Assembly: GCF_041224415.1 (NCBI RefSeq)
Contig: NZ_JBGFFE010000005.1
Span: 1-64,000 of the forward strand
Direction: 5' to 3'
DNA: 64,000 nt
Origin: Clostridium_B lapidicellarium
GTDB lineage: Bacteria; Bacillota; Clostridia; Clostridiales; Clostridiaceae
In this document: positions 51,741-59,543 of the stretch, in pieces
How positions within the stretch are numbered: position 1 is the first letter of the stretch
Layout of the letters: every line of letters starts with the position of its first letter
Position numbers and translations under genes: made by a program
The notes under the pieces: generated by a model
Seen by the model: the letters and a program-made list of their open reading frames with translations, nothing else
The model's database searches: none
Told to the model about the DNA's origin: nothing

Positions 51741-53279
51741 TTAATAGGAAACTGCCTTTTTCAAAGAAATTTCATGGTACATCTTGTTCATTGCATTTAT
51801 AAAGGCTCTTGCACTGGCCTCTACTATATCGGTACTCAATCCCTTGGCTGAAAAAATCTTATTGTCCCTCTCCACCTTTACAGTAGCTTCACCCAGCGCA
51901 TCCTTGCCGTATCCCACTGATTTTATAAAATAATCATTTAATTTCACTTCAATTCCAGAAGCCTTTTCAATAGCTTTAAAAGTGGCATCCACAGGCCCGT
52001 CGCCGCAGGAAGCTTCACTTACACTTTTACCTTCACGTTCCAATCTCACAGTAGACGTAGACACTGTGGTATTTCCCGTAGACACCTGGTAATATTTCAA
52101 TTTGAACACTTCGGGTACTTTAAATATTTCATTTTTTGCAAGACTTTCTATATCCTCATCAGAGACAGTTTTTTTCTTGTCTGCAAGATCTTTAAATTCC
52201 TCAAAGATTTGATTTATCTTGTCCTGATTCAAATTTTTATATCCAAGTTCCTCAAGGCGTTTGACAAAAGCATGTCTTCCGGAATGTTTCCCAAGTACTA
52301 TAAAACTCTTTTTTAACCCCACGGATTCAGGAGTCATAATTTCATAAGTTTCCCTGCAGTTTAAAACCCCGTGCTGGTGTATGCCGGATTCATGTGCAAA
52401 GGCATTGGCACCCACTACTGCTTTATTGTTCTGAACTTGCATTCCTGTTATATGACTTACAAGCTTGCTGGTTCTCGTCAGTTCCTCGGTTACAATTTCC
52501 GTGCTGCAACTAAAAATATCAGACCTGGTCTTAATTGCCATTACCACTTCTTCAAGGGCCGCATTCCCCGCTCTTTCACCAAGTCCGTTCATAGCGCATT
52601 CCACTTGCCTGGCGCCGTTTTCCACAGCTGCCAGCGAGTTTGCCACCGCCATGCCAAGATCGTCATGGCAATGGACACTTATAACCGCCCTGTCTATATT
52701 GGACACATTATCTTTAATTTTCCCTATGAATGTGCCGAACTGCTGGGGCATGGAATATCCGACGGTATCAGGTATATTCACTATATCGGCACCGGCATCT
52801 ATTGCAGCTTCCAGGACCTGATACAGAAACTCCGGCCTCGTCCTCGTGGCATCCTCCGGTGAAAATTCTACACTTGGACACAAGCTTTTCGCATATTTGA
52901 CCATATCCACCGTCCTCTTCAAAACCTCTTCCGGCTTCATTTTCAATTTATATTTCATGTGAAGATCTGAAGTGGCAATAAAAACGTGAATCCTCGGTTT
53001 TTCAGCATCCTTGATTGCATTCCAAGCGGATTCTATATCACCTTTCAAAGCTCTGGCAAGAGCTACTATATATGGCGATCTAATTTCCCTTGCCACAGCT
53101 TCAACCGCCTCAAAATCTCCATTGGAAGCTGCTGGAAATCCAGCTTCTATAACATCTACATTCAGCTTTTCAAGCTGCCTTGCAATATTGAGTTTGTCAT
53201 TCATATTCAAGCTTACCCTGGGTGTCTGTTCTCCATCTCTCAATGTAGTATCAAAAATATATATTTTATTATTTTTCAT
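51741..53279 (-). CDS. leuA: 2-isopropylmalate synthase
   Basis: LeuA condenses acetyl-CoA with 2-oxoisovalerate, the committed step of leucine synthesis. The 512-residue protein has the TIM-barrel start YIFDTTLRDGEQTPRVSLN, GFPAASNGDFEAVEAVA, SVHCHDDLGMAVANSLAAVE, the HESGIHQHGVL metal/His region, and a C-terminal LeuA regulatory domain that usually binds leucine. AGAGGAG precedes the ATG. It is first in leuACDB and sits behind two leucine T-boxes. Confidence 0.96.
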   Translation of the reverse strand: MKNNKIYIFDTTLRDGEQTPRVSLNMNDKLNIARQLEKLNVDVIEAGFPAASNGDFEAVEAVAREIRSPYIVALARALKGDIESAWNAIKDAEKPRIHVFIATSDLHMKYKLKMKPEEVLKRTVDMVKYAKSLCPSVEFSPEDATRTRPEFLYQVLEAAIDAGADIVNIPDTVGYSMPQQFGTFIGKIKDNVSNIDRAVISVHCHDDLGMAVANSLAAVENGARQVECAMNGLGERAGNAALEEVVMAIKTRSDIFSCSTEIVTEELTRTSKLVSHITGMQVQNNKAVVGANAFAHESGIHQHGVLNCRETYEIMTPESVGLKKSFIVLGKHSGRHAFVKRLEELGYKNLNQDKINQIFEEFKDLADKKKTVSDEDIESLAKNEIFKVPEVFKLKYYQVSTGNTTVSTSTVRLEREGKSVSEASCGDGPVDATFKAIEKASGIEVKLNDYFIKSVGYGKDALGEATVKVERDNKIFSAKGLSTDIVEASARAFINAMNKMYHEISLKKAVSY

Positions 53280-53395
53280 AATAATTTCTCCTCTACTTTA
53301 TTTTCATAATTTTCTTGGAATTATCTCAACTGGCCAATTGAAATTTTCTATAATTTTTATAATATTCCCAATATTCTCTAATTTAAAATTAGGGA

Positions 53396-53605
53396 ATAAA
53401 AAAACAGGCTCCTCCTTGGGGCGAGAAGTCTGTTCGCGGTACCACCCAATTTTATACTCAATTAAATAACGGTTTTTAACCGGTAAAGCCTACTTGTAAT
53501 TTCAGCTTCCAGCTCCAGGACGAGTTCAGCAAACTCTACTTACAGGCTTTCACCAAAAAACCTGCTCTCTTTGAAATAGAAATTATACCTACTGCTTCCC
53601 TTCAC
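53396..53605 (-). promoter_or_regulatory. Leucine T-box leader, proximal copy
   Basis: On the minus strand the leader has the 5' AGTA box, stem I (AGAGAGCAGG...), a GAACUC specifier region with codon CUC (Leu; 53524-53522), the AAGTAGGC block of stem II, and the T-box GGGTGGTACCGCG (53447-53435). A terminator hairpin (AACAG..CTTCTC with its partner, 53434-53403) is followed by a short U run. Uncharged tRNA-Leu would favour the antiterminator and leuA transcription. Confidence 0.9.
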
Positions 53606-53632
53606 AGCTTGTCAATATCTATATAAGTTAAT

Positions 53633-53842
53633 ATAAAAAAAACAGATTTCTCTATGGGGCGAGAAATCTGTTCGCGGTACCACCCAATTTTGTACTCAAT
53701 CCATTAACGGCATTTGTCGGCACAGCCTACTGTTATTTCAGCCTGCAACTCAAAGGTGAGTTCAACACGCATTATTTACGGTCCTTCCACCTTCTCCCGC
53801 TCTCTCTAAAATACATGACATGTTTACTATTCCTTATCTCAG
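53633..53842 (-). promoter_or_regulatory. Leucine T-box leader, distal copy
   Basis: This second full T-box lies ahead of the first: AGGAATAGTA near 53830, stem I with AGAGAGAGCGGG, specifier CUC in GUUGAACUCACC (53760-53758), CAGTAGGC block, T-box GGGTGGTACCGCG (53685-53673), and a perfect 12-bp terminator (AACAGATTTCTC with its complement, 53672-53641) with a T-run. Both copies read the same codon. Confidence 0.92.
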
Positions 53843-53870
53843 TTTTTATATCAACTTTAAATTATCATTA

Positions 53871-53899
53871 AGTATAATATAGATTATTTTCAATGTCAA
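53871..53899 (-). promoter_or_regulatory. Sigma-A promoter of the leu operon
   Basis: TTGACA (53899-53894) and TATACT (53876-53871) lie 17 bases apart on the minus strand, directly upstream of the distal T-box. The leader would be about 585 bases long. Confidence 0.8.
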
Positions 53900-53901
53900 T
53901 A

Positions 53902-54086
53902 CATATTTAAAATTTTTTTATTTATAAAGAAAATTTGCCCATCATTTCCTTCAAAGCTCTTGAGGACTGATCCAGTTCCTTTACTAGATCTTTNCATATT
54001 TAAAATTTTTTTATTTATAAAGAAAATTTGCCCATCATTTCCTTCAAAGCTCTTGAGGACTGATCCAGTTCCTTTACTAGATCTTT
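53902..54086. other. Assembly scar: exact 92-bp duplication around a single N
   Basis: The 92 bases at 53902-53993 are repeated exactly at 53995-54086, with one N at 53994 between them. The second copy belongs to the real 3' end of the chemoreceptor gene. The first most likely comes from joining two contig ends without merging their overlap. Confidence 0.9.
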
Positions 54087-55778
54087 TACACTTCCCATTT
54101 TTTGTTTTACTTCCGATGTCGAAGCAGTTACTTCTTCCGAAGAAGCCGATATTTCCTCAGTTACAGAAAGTATTGAATCCATGGATGAATTCACCACATC
54201 CTTGTTCTTATATACTTCGTTTATTTTATCCACATTTTTCTCAATTGTCTTCGGTATACCTTCTATAAATTCAACTACATTATCCAAAATCCGTTTTGTC
54301 CTGTTTATGGTGTCTACCTGCGACCTGGCAATTTTCCCGTAAGCTTCCATGTCATTTGCCGAGATATTCACAGTATCTGTAAGATCCTCTATGAGCGAAT
54401 TGATCTGCTTAACGGAATCAGAAGTCTGGTTGGAAAGTTCTTTGATCTGCTCTGCAACCACGGCAAATCCTCTGCCTGCTTCTCCCGCCCTGGCTGATTC
54501 TATGGAAGCATTCAGTGAAAGCAGGTTTATCTCATTTGATATTTCTTCTATGGTGCCCACTATGCCCACTATATCACTGGACTTTTTTATCAACTGTTTT
54601 ATGTTGCTATTTGTCTTCCGGGCCGCATCAATATTTTGTGAGCTCTTGTTCCCCAGTTCTGTGAGTACATCTACAATATTTGAATTCAGCTTGCCTGCAT
54701 TTGAAGCTCTGCTTTTCATATCTATGCCGCTTTTTTTCACTTCGTCTATATTTTTTGATAAAATATCCATATTATCAACACTATTTTGCATATCCTTTGC
54801 CGAGTCATTTATGGCAGAGGAAACCTCTTCCACAGCCTCCTTTATCCCGTCGGAATTCTCAAAAGCAGTAGTAGTGGATGAAGTTATAAGTGCAGTCCTT
54901 TCATCTATATCGTCAGACAGTTTCTTTATATTTGCCAGCAGCCCCCGTATCTCATCTATCATATTATTAAATGTCCTGCCTATATAACCTATCTCGTCCG
55001 TGCCGGTAACATCGACTTTCACAGACATATCTCCCTTTGCCGCCATGCCCATGGAGTTCACTATCTCACTTAACGGATTTACCTTTTTCTTCATGAGTTT
55101 CATTATATACAATATGGAAATCAATATAATAGCTGCAGATATTCCGATTATCACAGCCAAAACCTTATATACGGGTCTGTAAAAATCTTCATCGTAACAT
55201 CCCACATTTATGTACCAGTCCCAGGGCTGAAAATATGCCACTGCATTTACCTTGGGGCGTTCATGGAACTCCCCCGGATTTTTCCAATTAAAATGAATTA
55301 TTCCTCCATTTTTAGGATTTCTGGCCTCATTAATCACAAGCTGCATTAAATTGTTGCCGTCCGAATCCTTCACCTTTGAAATATCCTCTCCTTCCTTATA
55401 AGGGTGCATCGTTTCTATACCCTTGCTGTTTATGGCATACATGTACGCCTGTACGTCCAGTTCAAGTTTTGAATTCAGCCCTCTCGTCTTTCCGCCGGAT
55501 TTCTTCGGGTTAAGCATCTCGCTTCTAAATACTTCCTGTGCATCAGCCCTTGTAATTTTGCCTTTCTTAACTTGATTTTCCAGACCATTCATCATGGCAA
55601 GTCCCATTTGCACTTTATTTTTTATGGCAGTCTGTCCCAATGTAGTCAATGCACTTTTTGCACTAAAAAAAGAAATAAATCCTATCAGAACTACAGAAAA
55701 AACAATCAGTAGAAAAAACTGCAAATAGGATTTTAAAAAACTCCTGCCCAATTCATTGTATTTTAATTTTTTTCTCAT
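54015..55778 (-). CDS. Methyl-accepting chemotaxis protein with Cache sensor domain
   Basis: This 587-residue membrane receptor starts with a membrane helix (about residues 13-36, FFLLIVFSVVLIGFISFF). An extracellular Cache-type domain follows (AYMYAINSKGIETMHPYKEG, YFQPWDWYINVGCYD), then a second membrane helix (VLAVIIGISAAIILISILYI), a HAMP domain (NSMGMAAKGDMSVKVD, DEIGYIGRTFNNMI) and the signalling domain with IDEISNEINLLSLNASIESA-like and RAGEAGRGFAVVAEQIKEL hairpin tip. AGGGGTG sets the start at 55778. The ligand is unknown. It would feed the CheA/CheW system encoded at 18-25 kb. Confidence 0.93.
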   Translation of the reverse strand: MRKKLKYNELGRSFLKSYLQFFLLIVFSVVLIGFISFFSAKSALTTLGQTAIKNKVQMGLAMMNGLENQVKKGKITRADAQEVFRSEMLNPKKSGGKTRGLNSKLELDVQAYMYAINSKGIETMHPYKEGEDISKVKDSDGNNLMQLVINEARNPKNGGIIHFNWKNPGEFHERPKVNAVAYFQPWDWYINVGCYDEDFYRPVYKVLAVIIGISAAIILISILYIMKLMKKKVNPLSEIVNSMGMAAKGDMSVKVDVTGTDEIGYIGRTFNNMIDEIRGLLANIKKLSDDIDERTALITSSTTTAFENSDGIKEAVEEVSSAINDSAKDMQNSVDNMDILSKNIDEVKKSGIDMKSRASNAGKLNSNIVDVLTELGNKSSQNIDAARKTNSNIKQLIKKSSDIVGIVGTIEEISNEINLLSLNASIESARAGEAGRGFAVVAEQIKELSNQTSDSVKQINSLIEDLTDTVNISANDMEAYGKIARSQVDTINRTKRILDNVVEFIEGIPKTIEKNVDKINEVYKNKDVVNSSMDSILSVTEEISASSEEVTASTSEVKQKMGSVKDLVKELDQSSRALKEMMGKFSL

Positions 55779-55918
55779 AAATACACCCCTCTGCATAAGT
55801 TCAAATTTTACAGTAACATATGTCTGACAATATCTATCTTTTAATAATAGATATTTTTACAGATCATATGTTATCATAAAATTTACTAAAAATCAAAGTT
55901 ATGCATAAAGTGGTTTTT

Positions 55919-56018
55919 ATGTCCATGGGGAAAACTTATCCAGGCGCGCAGCAGCGCTTATCTCCCGCTTTGAGAAGCTGGGAGTATTAGCACTGGCAGC
56001 GTTCGGATAAATGTCCAT
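55919..56018. mobile_element. Structured 84-bp insert flanked by 8-bp direct repeats
   Basis: ATGTCCAT occurs at 55919-55926 and 56011-56018, like a target-site duplication. Between them is a GC-rich stem-loop set: outer TTATCC...GGATAA (55936-55941 with 56005-56010) and inner CTCCCGCTT with AAGCTGGGAG (55962-55984), joined by CAGCGCT and AGCACTGG arms. No gene is inside. It looks like a small non-autonomous mobile element or a structured RNA; the family is not recognised. Confidence 0.5.
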
Positions 56019-56027
56019 ATTATAACT

Positions 56028-56363
56028 TCACATAGATGTGAAATTGCTGAGGGGAATTATATTTATAACAGGCTCCTCATAAGGATGTACGTCTTTTATG
56101 GTTTCCACAGCTCTTTTCACAATGCCGCCTTTACAGCAAAATTCCATTTTACATTCCATTTCCCTGCTAACCTCTCCTACATTTCCCAGAAAAGGTTTTG
56201 CACCCTTTAGAGGACGCCAGCATCCCATGACTTTGGAAACAGACATACAATTGTCATAATTTCCCCCAATACTGAGAGCTCCAATGGAATTAAGCCTCTC
56301 CCGAAGTCTGTCAACATAATTTTCCGGTATAAATGTCTCTATTTTAAACACCTTATAGTTCAC
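56028..56363 (-). CDS. Stand-alone NIF3/YqfO insert-domain (CutA/PII-like) protein
   Basis: The 111-residue protein matches the ferredoxin-like domain normally inserted in YqfO-type NIF3 proteins: YKVFKIETFIPENYVDRLRE, IGALSIGGNYDNC, GCWRPLKGAKPFLGNVG, and the tail VETIKDVHPYEEPVINI. GGAGGTGG lies before a GTG at 56363, which gives a natural start. No NIF3 metal-binding halves flank it. It lies 38 bp from the dehydrogenase gene and may be cotranscribed with it. Function is unknown; CutA/PII-like folds often sense small ligands or metals. Confidence 0.75.
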   Translation of the reverse strand: MNYKVFKIETFIPENYVDRLRERLNSIGALSIGGNYDNCMSVSKVMGCWRPLKGAKPFLGNVGEVSREMECKMEFCCKGGIVKRAVETIKDVHPYEEPVINIIPLSNFTSM

Positions 56364-56401
56364 CAGATCCCACCTCCACATAGTTTTAATAAAACACAAG
56401 A

Positions 56402-57280
56402 TCAGTATCTGCTTATCAACTCATACAGTACCTGGGTTCCGCAGTTTCCCTTTCCCTCTTTTTCCAACAAATCATAGAGAGATTTTGCAAGTTTTAATGC
56501 CGGTGTATTCAATTGCATACTGCGTGCTTCCTCCAGAGCTATGTTCATGTCCTTTATAAAATGCTTTACATAAAAACCCGGTTTAAAATCTCCATCTATC
56601 ATCCTTGGAGTAAGGTTGCTCAAGGACCAGCTTCCTGCAGCCCCGGTCTCTATGCTCTCAAGGACCCTTTTGGGATCCAATCCGGCTTTTTCTGCATAGG
56701 CAAGCATTTCACATACTCCCATCATATTTCCCGCTATGGCTATCTGGTTGCACATCTTTGTATGCTGCCCCGAGCCGGCTTTTCCCTGCCAGACTATATT
56801 TTTCCCTATAAGTTTGAAAACAGGAAGTACCTCTTCAAATACTTTCCTGTCGCCTCCAGCCATAATAGACAGGGTTCCATCTCTTGCACCTATATCACCT
56901 CCTGAAACGGGGGCATCCAGTGAATATATACCCCTCTTTTTGGCTTCATCATATATCTTCTCTGCAAGAGAAGGTTTGGATGTAGTCATATCCACTATTA
57001 TACCGCCTTTTTTCATATTCTCAATTATTCCACATTCTCCAAAATAAATTTCTTCCACATCTCCCGGATATCCTACCATGGAAATAACAAGATCCGAATT
57101 CACGGCAATATCCGCCGGGCTGTCCTTCCATTTTGCCCCTTTTGCAACCAGGCTGTCACTCTTTGATTTTGTCCTGTTATATACGAGCAAATCATAACCA
57201 GCTTTTAAAATATTAGAAGCCATGCTGTTTCCCATCACTCCTAATCCAATAAATCCTATAACTGGTTTTTCTGTCTTCAC
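56402..57280 (-). CDS. NAD(P)-dependent beta-hydroxyacid dehydrogenase (GarR/3-HIBADH family)
   Basis: The 292-residue protein has the N-terminal Rossmann loop GFIGLGVMGNSMASNIL, the substrate-binding signature DAPVSGGDIGARDGTLSIM, and the catalytic Lys in GSGQHTKMCNQIAIAG. Family members reduce tartronate semialdehyde, succinic semialdehyde or oxidise 3-hydroxyisobutyrate; sequence alone does not pick the substrate. The start is GTG at 57280 after GAGGGGG. Confidence 0.9.
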   Translation of the reverse strand: MKTEKPVIGFIGLGVMGNSMASNILKAGYDLLVYNRTKSKSDSLVAKGAKWKDSPADIAVNSDLVISMVGYPGDVEEIYFGECGIIENMKKGGIIVDMTTSKPSLAEKIYDEAKKRGIYSLDAPVSGGDIGARDGTLSIMAGGDRKVFEEVLPVFKLIGKNIVWQGKAGSGQHTKMCNQIAIAGNMMGVCEMLAYAEKAGLDPKRVLESIETGAAGSWSLSNLTPRMIDGDFKPGFYVKHFIKDMNIALEEARSMQLNTPALKLAKSLYDLLEKEGKGNCGTQVLYELISRY

Positions 57281-57313
57281 AATAATTCCCCCTCTGTGAT
57301 CCTGTACTCTATA

Positions 57314-58183
57314 TCAAAAAAGATTTGAGAAAAACTCTTTAATTGCATTTGCTATTTTCTGAAAAAATCCCTGGGTTTCGCTGCTAGACAAGCTTCCTTT
57401 AAGCTGATCCGCCACGCCTCCAAGCTGTCCCTTTATATCGTTGAAATTTAGATTCAGCCCATTTATTTTCGTCATAAGTGTAGTTATCTTATCAATATCT
57501 CCTGTACTTAAATTTAAATTATAATTATTTGTCACATTTTCAACTATTTTTCTAACTCCCTCTTCTGTGCTGGGTTTTTCTTTCACCACTTGAGTTTTTA
57601 TATCATTTATAAGACCGGCAGCTTTGTCTTTTCCTATTTTGTCTCCAAGATCTCCTGTAGTCATGAGCTCGTCATTGGCAGCCTGCTTCTTGGCTTCATC
57701 GATTTTATTTCCGCTGCCGCTGTTTTCAAATCCCTTCAAAATTCCCGTGAGGGCTGCAGTGCCCGATACATTGAAAGGTGCAGAAACTTTTACATTGGCA
57801 TTTTTCACACCTGCAGTTATAAGTGCATTCTTTATCATGCTGCTGCTTACCCAGTATATATTATTGGTACTCACATTCAGTCCACCGCTCGATGTCGGCT
57901 CTACATAAGAACTGGATATGGACTTCGTACCTATCTGCTGGCTGGTTGCGATATTTCCCAGATATTTTCTCTCTTCATCTATATTCACTTCTATTACATT
58001 TGCATCCTGTCTGGTAACTCCAAAATATTTAAGCATATCCTCTTTCTGGTCATTTGTAAGATCTCCCCCCAGAGTTACAACTTTATAGGCATCCGCATAA
58101 ACCCTGGAGCTTCCAAAAGATGCAGATAATGCTAGAACCATAATTGCAATGATAAACTTGCTAAAAATCGTTTTAAACTTCAT
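57314..58183 (-). CDS. Secreted DUF1002 protein
   Basis: The 289-residue protein has a classic signal peptide (FIIAIMVLALSASFGSSRVYA). Its DUF1002 body contains YKVVTLGGDLTNDQKEDMLKY, the NIYWVSSSMIKNALITAGV block and KVSAPFNVSGTAALTGILKG. These proteins are common outside the cell in Firmicutes and their role is unknown. The C-terminal end is helical (FFQKIANAIKEFFSNLF), perhaps membrane-associating. It lies 33 bp from the dehydrogenase gene. Confidence 0.88.
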   Translation of the reverse strand: MKFKTIFSKFIIAIMVLALSASFGSSRVYADAYKVVTLGGDLTNDQKEDMLKYFGVTRQDANVIEVNIDEERKYLGNIATSQQIGTKSISSSYVEPTSSGGLNVSTNNIYWVSSSMIKNALITAGVKNANVKVSAPFNVSGTAALTGILKGFENSGSGNKIDEAKKQAANDELMTTGDLGDKIGKDKAAGLINDIKTQVVKEKPSTEEGVRKIVENVTNNYNLNLSTGDIDKITTLMTKINGLNLNFNDIKGQLGGVADQLKGSLSSSETQGFFQKIANAIKEFFSNLF

Positions 58184-58344
58184 AATTCAAAACTCCTTTT
58201 CCAAATGGAATATATTTAAAATACATATCACTATATTATAATATACTATATTTATTAACAAAATAAGTATAAAATTATAAATAAAATATAAAACTTGTGG
58301 AAAAAGAATTTAATAGACTGCTTTCCCACACATTGAGTAAAAAT

Positions 58345-58370
58345 CTGCCGCACAATGAGCTGTGCGGCAG
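58345..58370 (-). terminator. Terminator after the flavodoxin-DUF3793 operon
   Basis: A perfect 10-bp stem (CTGCCGCACA and complement, 6-base loop) starts 10 bases after the DUF3793 stop, followed on the minus strand by ATTTTTAC. Confidence 0.85.
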
Positions 58371-58379
58371 TAAACTTCG

Positions 58380-59000
58380 CTAAAACCGGGAACAAGAAGA
58401 AAGCATTTCTACAGCTTTAGCAATGCCTATATTTTTTTCAATCAACTTCATAAAATCATGTTTTGACTTGTCATAGTTTTTAAAGATTCTCAATGCATAT
58501 TCCCGATTATTATAAACTTTCCAGTACCCACAGCATATACATTCTTTCCTGTCCTTACATATAAAATCCTTGACGTCCTGAAGAGGTATACCAAGAAAAA
58601 TACCCATCTCATGGGGACAGAAATTATAATAATATCTATCTTTAAGCAATCCCAAACTATCTTTTAGAGACATATCCCTGGAATAACCAAATTTATTCAA
58701 AAAGTCAGAATTGGCTTTACTGGATAAAACTCTGGACAGAAATATCTCGTTGTAAAATAAAAGTATTGATGAACTATCTGTCCTGAAAATCTCAAATACT
58801 TCTAAATTTATGTTTTTTATATATTCCTTTCCATATTTGCACCAAAGATCATACATGTTCTTGTATTTATTGGACACATTGATCAAAGTTGCCGGTTTGT
58901 ATCCGGAAAGAGTGGGAGATATACTGTAAGTTATAAGTGTCATCATATATTTTTTATCGTCTTTTTCATAGATAAATGTCCTGAAACCATTATCCTTCAT
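58380..59000 (-). CDS. DUF3793 family protein
   Basis: The 206-residue cytoplasmic protein carries the DUF3793 hallmark CPHEMGIFLGIPLQDVKDFI, followed by a Cys cluster and the motif CICCGYWKVYNN. It overlaps the upstream flavodoxin gene by 11 bases, so the two are translationally coupled and share the Fur-box promoter at 59444-59497. DUF3793 genes recur beside flavodoxin and iron genes in Clostridia, suggesting a role in low-iron metabolism, but no biochemical function is known to me. Confidence 0.88.
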   Translation of the reverse strand: MKDNGFRTFIYEKDDKKYMMTLITYSISPTLSGYKPATLINVSNKYKNMYDLWCKYGKEYIKNINLEVFEIFRTDSSSILLFYNEIFLSRVLSSKANSDFLNKFGYSRDMSLKDSLGLLKDRYYYNFCPHEMGIFLGIPLQDVKDFICKDRKECICCGYWKVYNNREYALRIFKNYDKSKHDFMKLIEKNIGIAKAVEMLSSCSRF

Positions 59001-59421
59001 CCATTATTTGCCTTCCAAAATTTCTGCAGTCCTCTTCTGTCTCTCCTTCCGGTGCCTCCTGGACAATCAGCCCCTCATTAAGTACATTTGCACCGTAATC
59101 TTCCATTCTCTTGACCCAATTTCTCATCCATTCTCCATCTCCCCAGCCGTAAGAACCAAACAATCCCACTTTTTTCCCGGATACACAGGAAGATATGGAT
59201 TCAACAAAAGGATCCATTTCTTCTTCTTCAATCACCTCAGTTCCCATGGCGGGGGATCCAAATAAAACTATATCTGCATCTTCAACATCTTTTTCAGAAG
59301 CCTCAGCAACATTCAATACGCTGACATCGGCCCCTTTTCCCCCGGCACCTTCCGCTATCAGATTGGCCATGGCCTTCGTGTTGCCCGTTCCGCTCCAATA
59401 AATAATATTCACCTTACTCAT
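58990..59421 (-). CDS. Flavodoxin under Fur control
   Basis: This 143-residue FMN flavodoxin has a canonical phosphate loop (NIIYWSGTGNTKAMANLIA), then DIVLFGSPAMGTEVIEE and KVGLFGSYGWGDGEWMRNW. The ATG at 59421 is three codons into the longest frame. A consensus promoter and a 17/19 Fur box directly upstream indicate induction when iron is short, when flavodoxin replaces ferredoxin. Compare the flavodoxin at 34378, whose phosphate loop is altered. Confidence 0.95.
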   Translation of the reverse strand: MSKVNIIYWSGTGNTKAMANLIAEGAGGKGADVSVLNVAEASEKDVEDADIVLFGSPAMGTEVIEEEEMDPFVESISSCVSGKKVGLFGSYGWGDGEWMRNWVKRMEDYGANVLNEGLIVQEAPEGETEEDCRNFGRQIMDEG

Positions 59422-59443
59422 TTTGGTCACCTCATATCTAAAT

Positions 59444-59462
59444 AATAATGATAATCATTTTC
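59444..59462. promoter_or_regulatory. Fur box
   Basis: AATAATGATAATCATTTTC matches the consensus GATAATGATAATCATTATC at 17 of 19 positions and lies just downstream of the -10 box, where bound Fur would block transcription. Confidence 0.85.
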
Positions 59463-59468
59463 ATTTAT

Positions 59469-59497
59469 ATCATATTATTATTTTCTCAACTTGTCAA
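59469..59497 (-). promoter_or_regulatory. Sigma-A promoter of flavodoxin-DUF3793
   Basis: TTGACA (59497-59492) and TATGAT (59474-59469) are separated by 17 bases on the minus strand, next to the Fur box. Confidence 0.85.
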
Positions 59498-59508
59498 TAA
59501 GTTAATAT

Positions 59509-59543
59509 AAAATAAGGGCCATCAAAAAAATGGCTCTTATTTT
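59509..59543 (-). terminator. Terminator after the transglutaminase-like gene
   Basis: AAAATAAG-GCCAT pairs with ATGGC-CTTATTTT around an A-rich loop. The stem starts at the stop codon of the gene and ends in TTTTATATT on the minus strand. Confidence 0.8.

Noticed and set aside
53960..54268. A plus-strand frame of about 100 codons across the N
   Set aside because: It depends on the duplicated 92-bp assembly block and contains the ambiguous base.
55779..55918. Sigma-D promoter before the chemoreceptor gene
   Set aside because: Only a TGATAA word was found, without TAAA at 15-16 bases.
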